From: Methylobacterium sp. 2A
GTDB taxonomy: Bacteria > Pseudomonadota > Alphaproteobacteria > Rhizobiales > Beijerinckiaceae
Length of the DNA: 64,000 bases
Direction of reading: 5' to 3'
NCBI RefSeq assembly: GCF_009806555.1
Contig: NZ_VUOK01000005.1
Location: 112,477-176,476 of the forward strand
A model generated the notes under the pieces. That model saw only the letters and a list, made by a program, of their open reading frames with translations, had not been told where the DNA came from and made no database searches. Positions 17,091-24,693 of the stretch are shown piece after piece (position 1 is the stretch's first letter; each line of letters starts with the position of its first letter). Both the position numbers and the translations under genes were made by a program.

Positions 17091-18148
17091 GCCGGCCTCC
17101 CGGAACGGCGGGCCGCGGAGGCCGCCCGGTCGGCCCGCGGCCGCAGGAACGGCCGGAGTGCGGCGGCGAGGCAGGCCACGGCGCCGGCGGCGAGGGCGTC
17201 GCTCGGGCGCAGTACGAACCGGTCGCGGATCGCCGGGGTGATCAGCCAGACCATCTCCAGGGCATGCACGGCAAGCGCCGCGCCGGCCAGGATCCGGGTC
17301 GTCGGGCGGCCCGGCCGCAGGGTCGCGAGGCCGGCCAGCACCACGACGGCGCCCGCCACGATCGAGAGCGCGCGCCCCAGCCAGCCGCCGCGGGCGAAGT
17401 ACCACGCCACCTCCGGCGGCAGGTTCGCCGACCAGACGATCAGGAATTGCACGAAGTGCAGATAGGCCCACAGACCCAGCAGCACCACGAGGGGCACGAG
17501 CCGCCCGCGGCCCGGCGCGGTGCGGCCGCGGCCCACGGGCTCGGGCTCCTCCCAGGCGAGCAGGATCGCGGCCGCGAAGGCCAGCCCGCTCCAGGCGGTC
17601 ATGACCAGGAGGCCCAGCAGGGTCGAGTCGAGGCGCGGGTCGAGGGAGGCGATCACGTCGGTGACGAACAGGGTGCCGATGACCGCGTGGAGCCCCACCG
17701 CCGGCACGGTCCGGCCCTCGCCGGGGGCTTCGAAGGGCCGGGCGAAGCGGAAGGACAGCCAGGTCCAGGCGGCGAGATCGGCGATCACCCGGGCCACGAA
17801 GAACGGCACCGTGAACCAGAGCGCGGCGAGCGGCGTGTGCGCCGGCTTGCCGGCCCAGGGATAGAGCAGGGGCGCGGCGGCGAGCACGGGCAGCGACAGG
17901 AGCGCGGCCACCGGCATCAGCGCCATCAGCCGGCGCAGGCCCGCCAGCATCTCGACGCCGCCGCGCGCCTTCACGCGCTCGCCGAAGCGCTCGGCCACGA
18001 TGACGACCGGCAGGGCGCCGACCGGCAGGGCGAGGAGGACGAGCCACGCGGCGAGATACGAGGCCATCGCCCCGCGCCAGCCCCCCGCGAGCAGGCAGAG
18101 GGCCAGGAGGACGAGGCCGGCAAGGCCCAGAAGGGTGGGCCGGCTCAT
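17087..18148 (-). CDS. actF: Alternative complex III membrane subunit ActF
   Basis: A 353-residue integral membrane protein with about ten hydrophobic helices, from LLGLAGLVLLALCLLAGGW to ILAGAALAVHALEMVWLITPAI. The segment YLHFVQFLIVWSANLPPEVAWYF is characteristic of ActF, the second NrfD-like quinol-oxidising membrane subunit. It carries no cofactor motif, as expected. The start overlaps the stop of actE, and its stop overlaps the following small gene. Confidence 0.88.
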   Translation of the reverse strand: MSRPTLLGLAGLVLLALCLLAGGWRGAMASYLAAWLVLLALPVGALPVVIVAERFGERVKARGGVEMLAGLRRLMALMPVAALLSLPVLAAAPLLYPWAGKPAHTPLAALWFTVPFFVARVIADLAAWTWLSFRFARPFEAPGEGRTVPAVGLHAVIGTLFVTDVIASLDPRLDSTLLGLLVMTAWSGLAFAAAILLAWEEPEPVGRGRTAPGRGRLVPLVVLLGLWAYLHFVQFLIVWSANLPPEVAWYFARGGWLGRALSIVAGAVVVLAGLATLRPGRPTTRILAGAALAVHALEMVWLITPAIRDRFVLRPSDALAAGAVACLAAALRPFLRPRADRAASAARRSGRPA

Positions 18149-18702
18149 CGCGTCGCCTCCAGGCGGGTGCGATCCTCGGGCGGCAGGCTCGCCACCGGAG
18201 CGTCCTGGCTGAGCTGGAGGGCGCGCACATACGCGATGATCGCCCAGCGGTCGGCGGAGGGGATCATCTGCGCCATGCCGAACATCGCCTTCCGGCCATT
18301 CGAGATCGCGTCGTAGATCTCGGCCGCGGAGGCCTTGCGCAGGTCCTCGCCCGTGAGATTGCCGGCCTGCGGGAAGCCGCGGGCCACGATCATGCCCTGG
18401 CCGCGCCCGTCCTGGCCGTGGCAGGGGGTGCAGAACACCGCGTAGCGCTGCCGCCCCCGGTCCAGCAGGTCGCGGCTGATCGTCGGCGGCTGCGGCGCGG
18501 GCATCGCGGGATCGCGGCGCGGCACCGTGCCGGCGACCGGCTGGCGCATGGTGATCTCCCGGGGGAAGAACGGGTTCTTGTCCCAGGTCTTGGCCCGGGC
18601 CTGATCGGCCATGTCGGCCTCGCCGCAGGCGGCGAGCGGCGCCAGCAGGAGGAGCGCCAAGGGGAGGGTGATGGGGAGGGTGTTGAGGAGGACGGTCCTC
18701 AT
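18145..18702 (-). CDS. actE: Alternative complex III cytochrome c subunit ActE
   Basis: A 185-residue lipoprotein. The signal peptide ends in the lipobox LAAC with the lipid-bearing Cys26. A single c-type heme site CTPCH is at 91-95, in CTPCHGQDGRGQGMIV, and the C-terminal helix WAIIAYVRALQLSQ is typical of ActE. It passes electrons from the pentaheme subunit to the oxidase cytochrome domain in the periplasm. The start overlaps the stop of the fused actCD gene. Confidence 0.92.
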   Translation of the reverse strand: MRTVLLNTLPITLPLALLLLAPLAACGEADMADQARAKTWDKNPFFPREITMRQPVAGTVPRRDPAMPAPQPPTISRDLLDRGRQRYAVFCTPCHGQDGRGQGMIVARGFPQAGNLTGEDLRKASAAEIYDAISNGRKAMFGMAQMIPSADRWAIIAYVRALQLSQDAPVASLPPEDRTRLEATR

Positions 18703-20711
18703 CGCGGGATCCGCCGGATCTCGAGGGGCCGCCCGGCCTCGGCCGGCAGACCCGCGAGCCGCCGCTCGATGCGCGCCGCGTCGAAGCGGTCGTCCCGCGC
18801 CTCCGCGGTCAGGAAGAAGCGGTCGTCCGAGGCGCGCAGGAAGCCCGGGATGTTGAAGGCCGGATGGTTCAGCCGCGGCAGGCGGTTGAGCACGAGCAGC
18901 GCGAGGTGGATCGCGATGCAGCCCGCCATCATCGCGAAGGAGATGCTCGGCACCACGAAGGAGGGCCAGGACAGGCGCGGGCGCCCGCCGATCAGGAACA
19001 CGTAATCGTAGGCCGTGGCGTAGAGGCACATTCCGAAGAACCCGGCCCCACCCAGCAGCGCCCCGGCGAGGGCGTAGGGGAGGATCGAGCGGCCTTCGAG
19101 GCCGAGCGGCCGCAGGGTGCGGGGCATCGGCACGGGCCCGTGCCCGTCGAGATGGACGTGGTCCGGATTGATCCCCGACACGGCCTGGAGCGCGGCGGCG
19201 AGGTCCCCCTGGCTGGCGAAGCTCGCCGACACGCCCCAGAGCGGCGCGGAGGCCGGGTTCTCCTCGGGACGTGCGGCGGCCCGCGATGCGGCTTGGCGTG
19301 CGGCCTCCTGAACGGCCGGGGCCTCCGCCAGGGCGAGGCGGCGGCTCTCGACGATCGAGACCGCCGGCAGATAGCGCAGGAACAGGAGCAGCAGGGTCAG
19401 GAACAGGCCGACCGAGCCCGCGAAGGTGGCGATCCCCCAGATGTCCACCCCGTAGGGCAGCCGCGAGGAGGGCAAAAAGTCCTGCGTCAGGGTCACCACG
19501 AGGACCATGACGTGGTCGGCATAGGCGCCGATGGCGACGAGGAGCCCGACCGCCGCCAGCGCCAGCGGCGCCGTCCGGGCGCGCGCCGACCACAGGATCT
19601 GCGCCGGCAGGACGAGGCAGAGGATCGCCGTCCACGACACCAGGGCGTGGTCGCCGGTCAGGCGCCGGGCCAGAACGCCGCGCGCCTGCGCGTCGCCGTT
19701 GAGGAACGTGTCGAAATATTCGGCCGCGTAGCAATAGGCGCTGGCGCAGCCGAGGCACAGGAGCAGGCGGCCGAGCACGTCGAGGTGACGGCGCGTCACC
19801 AGGGCGTCGAGGCCGTAGACGAGGCGGATCAGCATCACGATCACCGCCGTGACGCCGACGCCGGAATAAACGGCGTTCACCAGGAAGCTCACCGGCACGA
19901 GCGTGCTGTGCCAGCCCGGCATCAGCGAGCCCGCCAGCATCACCGAGGCGCCGGTCTGGACCGAGACCACCAGCAGCACGCCGAGCAGAGCCACCGTCCG
20001 GTAGGCCTGGACCCAGATCTGCCAATGGGCCGCCGAGCCGCGCCAGCCCGAGGCGACGATGCCGTAGATCTGGGCGCGCAGCAGGGCCACTTTGCGGGTC
20101 GGCGCCTTGGCATCCAGCTGGCGCATCGCCTCGACATGCGCCCGGTCGCGCAGGGTGGCGAGGTCCGGCAGCAGGCCGATGAACCAGAGGCTCACGCAGA
20201 TCACCAGGAAGGACACGATGTCGATCGCGTCCCACAGGAGCGGCGAGCGGAATTGCGGCCAGAGGTCGTAGGTGTTGGGGTAGGGCAGGTTCCAGAAGAA
20301 GAACCACGGCCGCCCGAGATGGATGATCGGGTAGAGGCCGGCCGCCGCGGTGGCCAGCAGCGCCAGGGTCTCGGCGACCCGGTTGACCGCCCCGCGCCAT
20401 TCCGCGCCGAGCAGGAGCAGGATCCCGGAGACCAGCAGGCTGCCCGAGGCCACGCCGATCCACCAATCGTAGCTCGCGATGTCGAGCGCCCAGACGACGG
20501 CGTTGTTGTTGCCCCAGATCCCGGGGCCGGCGGCGAGCAGATAGCCGAGGGTGAGGAGGAACAGGCCGAGGAGCAGCGCCGCCCCCGCGAAGGCGACCCA
20601 CCAGCGCCGGTTGCCCGGATGGGTCAGCGGGATCGCCGTGACCGTGCCGCCGATGCCCTGGAGGGTCTCGTCCGGCCGGATCAGGGGGCCGCCCGTGACA
20701 GAACCGGCCAT
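18699..20711 (-). CDS. actC: Fused ActC-ActD subunit of alternative complex III
   Basis: A single 670-residue frame with no stop. Residues about 1-455 are ActC, an NrfD/PsrC-like protein with about ten helices that holds the quinol site (LTHPGNRRWWVAFAGAALLLG, WNLPYPNTYDLWPQFRSPL, FDTFLNGDA). After an alanine-rich linker (about 460-487, EAARQAASRAAARPEENP), residues about 488-670 are ActD (DUF3341): LWGVSASF, TAYDYVFLIGGRP, SISFAMMAGCI, NHPAFNIPGFLRASDDRFFL. These are usually two genes. Two bases separate the start from the actB stop. Fusion seems real because the linker has no rare or aberrant codons. Confidence 0.9.
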   Translation of the reverse strand: MAGSVTGGPLIRPDETLQGIGGTVTAIPLTHPGNRRWWVAFAGAALLLGLFLLTLGYLLAAGPGIWGNNNAVVWALDIASYDWWIGVASGSLLVSGILLLLGAEWRGAVNRVAETLALLATAAAGLYPIIHLGRPWFFFWNLPYPNTYDLWPQFRSPLLWDAIDIVSFLVICVSLWFIGLLPDLATLRDRAHVEAMRQLDAKAPTRKVALLRAQIYGIVASGWRGSAAHWQIWVQAYRTVALLGVLLVVSVQTGASVMLAGSLMPGWHSTLVPVSFLVNAVYSGVGVTAVIVMLIRLVYGLDALVTRRHLDVLGRLLLCLGCASAYCYAAEYFDTFLNGDAQARGVLARRLTGDHALVSWTAILCLVLPAQILWSARARTAPLALAAVGLLVAIGAYADHVMVLVVTLTQDFLPSSRLPYGVDIWGIATFAGSVGLFLTLLLLFLRYLPAVSIVESRRLALAEAPAVQEAARQAASRAAARPEENPASAPLWGVSASFASQGDLAAALQAVSGINPDHVHLDGHGPVPMPRTLRPLGLEGRSILPYALAGALLGGAGFFGMCLYATAYDYVFLIGGRPRLSWPSFVVPSISFAMMAGCIAIHLALLVLNRLPRLNHPAFNIPGFLRASDDRFFLTAEARDDRFDAARIERRLAGLPAEAGRPLEIRRIPR

Positions 20712-20713
20712 GC

Positions 20714-23668
20714 TCAGCCCTCCCGTCCGCCGGGGTCCGCGGCGGGGGCAAGCCCGGCGAGGTAGGTGGTGCGCGGCCGCGTGTTGAGATGGCCGAGCAG
20801 CGCGTATTCGCGCGGGTCCCGGCGGGCGGCCGAGACCTGGCTGCCGGGATCGGCGACGTTGCCGAAGGTGATCGCCCGGGTCGGACAGGCGCCCTGGCAG
20901 GCGGTCTCGACGGCGCCGTCCGGGATCGGCGCGTGGGCGTCCTTGGCCGAGGTGATCCGCGCCGCCGTGATCCGCTGGATGCAGTAGGTGCACTTCTCCA
21001 TCACGCCGCGGGACCGGACCGTGACCTCGGGGTTGCGCTGCTGCTGCTCCACCGGGGTCATGCCGCCGGTATAGTCGAGGTAGTTGAACCGCCGGACCTT
21101 GTAGGGGCAGTAGCTCTGGCAGGTCCGGGTCCCGACGCAGCGGTTGTAGACCTGGAGGTTCAGCCCCTCGCTGTCGTGGAGCGTCGCCTCCACGGGGCAG
21201 CCGAGCTCGCACGGCGCCTGCTCGCAATGCATGCAGGGCACCGGCTGGAAATGCGTGCTCGGCGCGTCGAGCTCGCCCGCGTAGTAGCGGTCGACCCGCA
21301 GCCAGCCCATCCAGCGCCCCAGCGCGACCTCCTCGCGGCCGACCACCGGGATGTTGTTCTCCGCCTGGCAGGCGGTGACGCAGGCGTTGCAGCCGATGCA
21401 GGCGTCGAGGTCGATCGCCATGCCCCATTGCGCCGCGACCCAGCGGTCCTGGCTCTCCGGGGGCGGGTAGAACGAGGCCGGGCTCGGCGCGCCCTTCGGG
21501 TCGCCCACCGGGGCTGCGCCGAGCGCCTGCACGCGGACGAGATCCTGGCCCTCCATCGTGCCGAGGTGCTGGGTGGTGACCGGCTGACGCTGCGCGCCGG
21601 TCTTCGTCAGCCGCGCCCCCGCGAGCCGCCAGGACGCGTCGACCGGCCGGAGCGGCCCGGCATCGTAGCCGAGGCCGCGGGACAGGTGGTCCGGCACGTC
21701 CCGTCCGTAGCCCAGCGTCAGGGTCACGGTGTCGTCGGCCTGCCCCGGCAGGATCCAGGCCGGCCCCTCGACCGCGCGGCCCGCCGCCTCGATCCGCAGG
21801 ACGTCCCCCGTGGTGATGCCCTCACGCTCGGCAAGCCGCGGGCTCACCGCCACCACGTTCTCCCAGACCACCTTGGTCAGGGGCTTGGGCAGTTCCTGGA
21901 GCCACGCGAGGTCGGCATGGGTCCCGTCCCAGACCGTCGGGTCGGGGCGGAACAGCACCTCGATCCCGCTGGCGGGGTGGGTGGGGGCAGGGGATGCATT
22001 TTGCGTCAGCGCCACGGTCTCGGCCGGCGGCGCGCTGTCCGCCCAGAAGCCCCGGCGCAGGGCCTCCGAGAACCGGGCCTCGAAGGCGGCTTCGTCCTCG
22101 CCATCGTTGCGCCAGCGGGCCTTGACGAGGGCCAGCGCGTCCTCGTCATCGCCGCCGCCCGCCAGGAAGGCCAGCATCTGCGGCAGGGTGCGGCCGTTGT
22201 AGAGCGGCGCGACGGTCGGCTGGATCAGCCCCACGGTCCCGTCGAGGGAGCGGACATCGCCCCAGGATTCCAGCGGATGCGCGATCGGCAGGTGCCAGTC
22301 GGCACGGGCGCCGGTCTCGTCGTCATAGAGGCCGGCATGGATCTTGAGCGGCACGCGCGCCATCCGGGCGGCGAAGTCGAGGGCGCCGGGCGCCTCGTAG
22401 ACCGGGTTGGCGCCGAGCACGATCAACGCCTTGACGGTGCCACGCTCCATCGCCTCCGCGAGTTCGGCCAGCGTGCCGGCGCCCTGTTCGGCGGCGGGCT
22501 CCGCGTGCCGCAGGGTCGCGCCGGTATTGCCGAGCGCGCCGTTCAGGCGGTGGACTAGGTCGTGCAGGTCCGGGCCCGCGGTCAGGCCGGCCGTGACGAT
22601 CCCGGCGCCGCGCGCCCCGGTGAGCGCCGTGCCGGCGCCGCGCGCCCAGCGGGCGACCGGGTCGTCGCCCCCCGGCGCCGCACCGCCGCCGGCCATGGCC
22701 AGGAGATCGCGGGCGAGGTCTTCGAGGCGGCCCGCCGGGACCACGACGCCGTGATCGGCCTTGGCGCTGGTGAGCGTCGGGGTCGGGGCGGCGGCGTGGA
22801 GCGCGAGGAGGCGGCCTTCCGCGTAGGCGGCCCGCCGCGCGTCGATCCAGCGCCGGGACAGGCCGACCTGCCCCGGGCCGAGATCCAAAAAGTCGCCGTC
22901 GAGCGACACGATGGTGCGCGCCCGGCCGAAATCGGGGATCGTCTCCAGCGGCCTTCCATAGGCCCGGCGGGCGCCCTCGTAGAGCCCGTCGCGCGCCGCG
23001 CCCGCGCCGACATGCCAGCGGAGCGCCGGATAGGCGGCCCGCAGCCGGGCGATCTGCGCGGCAAGCGTGGGCGAGGTCACCGGGCCGGTGAGCAGGGCGA
23101 GCCCCTCGCCCCGGTTCTCGCGCCAGGCCGGCATCTGCGCCTGCAGGTCCGCCCGGAACGCCGCCCAGGAACTCGGCCGGCCGAGATGCTGCACCGCCTG
23201 CGAACGGAACGGGTCGTAGAGCCCGAGCACCGAGGCCTGGGCCAGCACGTCGGTGCCGCCGCGGCTCCAGGGATGGTCGGGATTGCCCTCGATCTTCAGC
23301 GGCCGTCCGTTGCGGGTCGTGACCAGAACGCCGTTGCCGAACCCGTCGAACACGGAAGAGGAGGCGTAGGACAGATCCGTCCCCGGCACGATCCGCTCGG
23401 GCTGGCGGACGTAGGGCACCTCGTAGTCGCGCCCGCCGCCCGCGCCGCAGGCGGTGAGGCCGCCGAGCGCGAAGGAGGCCGCCATCAGCTTCAGGAAGCC
23501 GCGCCGCTCCGGGGCGGCGGCGAGACGGGCCGCGGAGGGGAACTCGGCCGCGAGATAGTCCCGGAATTCCGGGCTGTCGGCCACGGCGTCGAGGCTGCGC
23601 CAGAAGCGCGGCCCGTCGCCGCCAGCGAGTTTTTCGCGGAGCGCCGCGAGGTCGGGGGTGCGGGTCAT
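20714..23668 (-). CDS. actB: Alternative complex III molybdopterin-like/iron-sulfur subunit ActB
   Basis: A 984-residue protein combining a molybdopterin-oxidoreductase-like domain (which in this family lacks the cofactor) and a ferredoxin-like domain. A twin-arginine signal RRGFLKLMAASFALGG lies about residue 53. The C-terminal cluster motifs are CIGCNACVTAC (about 757), CMHCEQAPCELGCP, CVGTRTCQSYCPYKVRRFNYLDY, and CTYCIQRI with CQGACPTRAITFG, giving four cubane-type clusters. It carries electrons from the quinol site to the hemes. ATG 23668 overlaps the actA stop. Confidence 0.93.
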   Translation of the reverse strand: MTRTPDLAALREKLAGGDGPRFWRSLDAVADSPEFRDYLAAEFPSAARLAAAPERRGFLKLMAASFALGGLTACGAGGGRDYEVPYVRQPERIVPGTDLSYASSSVFDGFGNGVLVTTRNGRPLKIEGNPDHPWSRGGTDVLAQASVLGLYDPFRSQAVQHLGRPSSWAAFRADLQAQMPAWRENRGEGLALLTGPVTSPTLAAQIARLRAAYPALRWHVGAGAARDGLYEGARRAYGRPLETIPDFGRARTIVSLDGDFLDLGPGQVGLSRRWIDARRAAYAEGRLLALHAAAPTPTLTSAKADHGVVVPAGRLEDLARDLLAMAGGGAAPGGDDPVARWARGAGTALTGARGAGIVTAGLTAGPDLHDLVHRLNGALGNTGATLRHAEPAAEQGAGTLAELAEAMERGTVKALIVLGANPVYEAPGALDFAARMARVPLKIHAGLYDDETGARADWHLPIAHPLESWGDVRSLDGTVGLIQPTVAPLYNGRTLPQMLAFLAGGGDDEDALALVKARWRNDGEDEAAFEARFSEALRRGFWADSAPPAETVALTQNASPAPTHPASGIEVLFRPDPTVWDGTHADLAWLQELPKPLTKVVWENVVAVSPRLAEREGITTGDVLRIEAAGRAVEGPAWILPGQADDTVTLTLGYGRDVPDHLSRGLGYDAGPLRPVDASWRLAGARLTKTGAQRQPVTTQHLGTMEGQDLVRVQALGAAPVGDPKGAPSPASFYPPPESQDRWVAAQWGMAIDLDACIGCNACVTACQAENNIPVVGREEVALGRWMGWLRVDRYYAGELDAPSTHFQPVPCMHCEQAPCELGCPVEATLHDSEGLNLQVYNRCVGTRTCQSYCPYKVRRFNYLDYTGGMTPVEQQQRNPEVTVRSRGVMEKCTYCIQRITAARITSAKDAHAPIPDGAVETACQGACPTRAITFGNVADPGSQVSAARRDPREYALLGHLNTRPRTTYLAGLAPAADPGGREG

Positions 23669-24324
23669 CGGTGGCAGATCCCGCACTCGGTGAGCCGCGC
23701 GCCGCCGCGGATATGGTACTGCGCGACGAGCTTCGGCCCCAGGCTCGCCTGATCGGCGGGCGGCTTCCAGGTCATGTTCCAGACCTGATCGGGCGTGCGC
23801 ACGTACTTCTCGGGCGCCCGGTGGCAATCGAGGCAGAACTGCATCTCGAAGGCGTTGGCGCGGTAGGTCATCTGCATCGAGGTCACGTCGCCGTGGCAGG
23901 TCGAGCAGCCGATCCCCTTCGTCACGTGGACGGAGTGGTTGTAGTAGACGTATTGCGGCAGCTTGTTCAGCCGCTTCCATTCGAGCGGCTTGTCCTGCGC
24001 GAAGCTGTCGCGCACCGGCTTGAGCATGTCCGAACCGGTCCAGATCTGCGAGTGGCAGGTCATGCAGGTATGGGTCGGCGGGATGCCGGCGGTGGCCTCC
24101 TTCTCGACCGTGGTGTGGCAGTAGCGGCAATCGACGCCGAGCTCGCCGGCATGGTGCTTATGGCTGAACGGCAGGGGCTGGGCCGGGGCCACGCCGACGC
24201 CGGTGACGTAGTTCGAGCGCACGACCCCCGCGGCCAGCACCGGCAGCCCGACGAGGCAGGCGACGCCGGTCATCAGCGCGAGCCGGTAGAGCGCGTCGGC
24301 GCCGGGGGTGAAGAGCTGCGCCAT
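23665..24324 (-). CDS. actA: Alternative complex III pentaheme cytochrome ActA
   Basis: A 219-residue membrane-anchored periplasmic cytochrome. One N-terminal helix (LALMTGVACLVGLPVLAAGV) precedes five CxxCH motifs: CRYCH, CMTCH, CSTCH, CLDCH and CGICH. Five hemes is the standard ActA count. HKHHAGELGVDCRYCH and YYNHSVHVTKGIGCSTCHGDV carry further histidine ligands. It is the first gene of the operon; its promoter must lie in the 24325-24693 gap. Confidence 0.94.
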   Translation of the reverse strand: MAQLFTPGADALYRLALMTGVACLVGLPVLAAGVVRSNYVTGVGVAPAQPLPFSHKHHAGELGVDCRYCHTTVEKEATAGIPPTHTCMTCHSQIWTGSDMLKPVRDSFAQDKPLEWKRLNKLPQYVYYNHSVHVTKGIGCSTCHGDVTSMQMTYRANAFEMQFCLDCHRAPEKYVRTPDQVWNMTWKPPADQASLGPKLVAQYHIRGGARLTECGICHR

Positions 24325-24693
24325 CAGGCGCGCCCGCGCCGGATAGCGGCCGGAATCTCGTGCTCGCTCTGCTCAAGCCGTCGCCGCAAGCCTCGCCCCA
24401 CTCGTCAGATCCCGGTCGCAAGCGGGCCGCACACCGCACTGCACCACGCACCCTAACCTAGAGCGCTTCCAGACCGGGGCTAGAACTTGGATCATGCGGG
24501 CCGACATGTCGCACGGGTCCGAGCGCTGCTCATGAAACGCCCGATCACGGGCAGCCTTCCGTCGGGTCGCGGCAGTGCCGCGGACGTTGTGTGAGAGGCT
24601 CCGAAACCCTTCCCGCGGCCGGCGCGAAGGCCTATGCCCGATGCCTTCGCGATTGGACGCCGGGGACGGCCACCCGTTCCCCTCCGGAGACGC
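24325..24693. promoter_or_regulatory. Divergent promoter region of the act operon and the ABC-like gene
   Basis: No gene is seen. The gap must hold both promoters but no confident -35/-10 pair was found. TGTGAGAGGCTCCGAAAC at 24591 onward matches the outer end of the palindromic unit at 4345 onward. An inverted CCCGATCACGGG lies near 24541. Confidence 0.5.
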
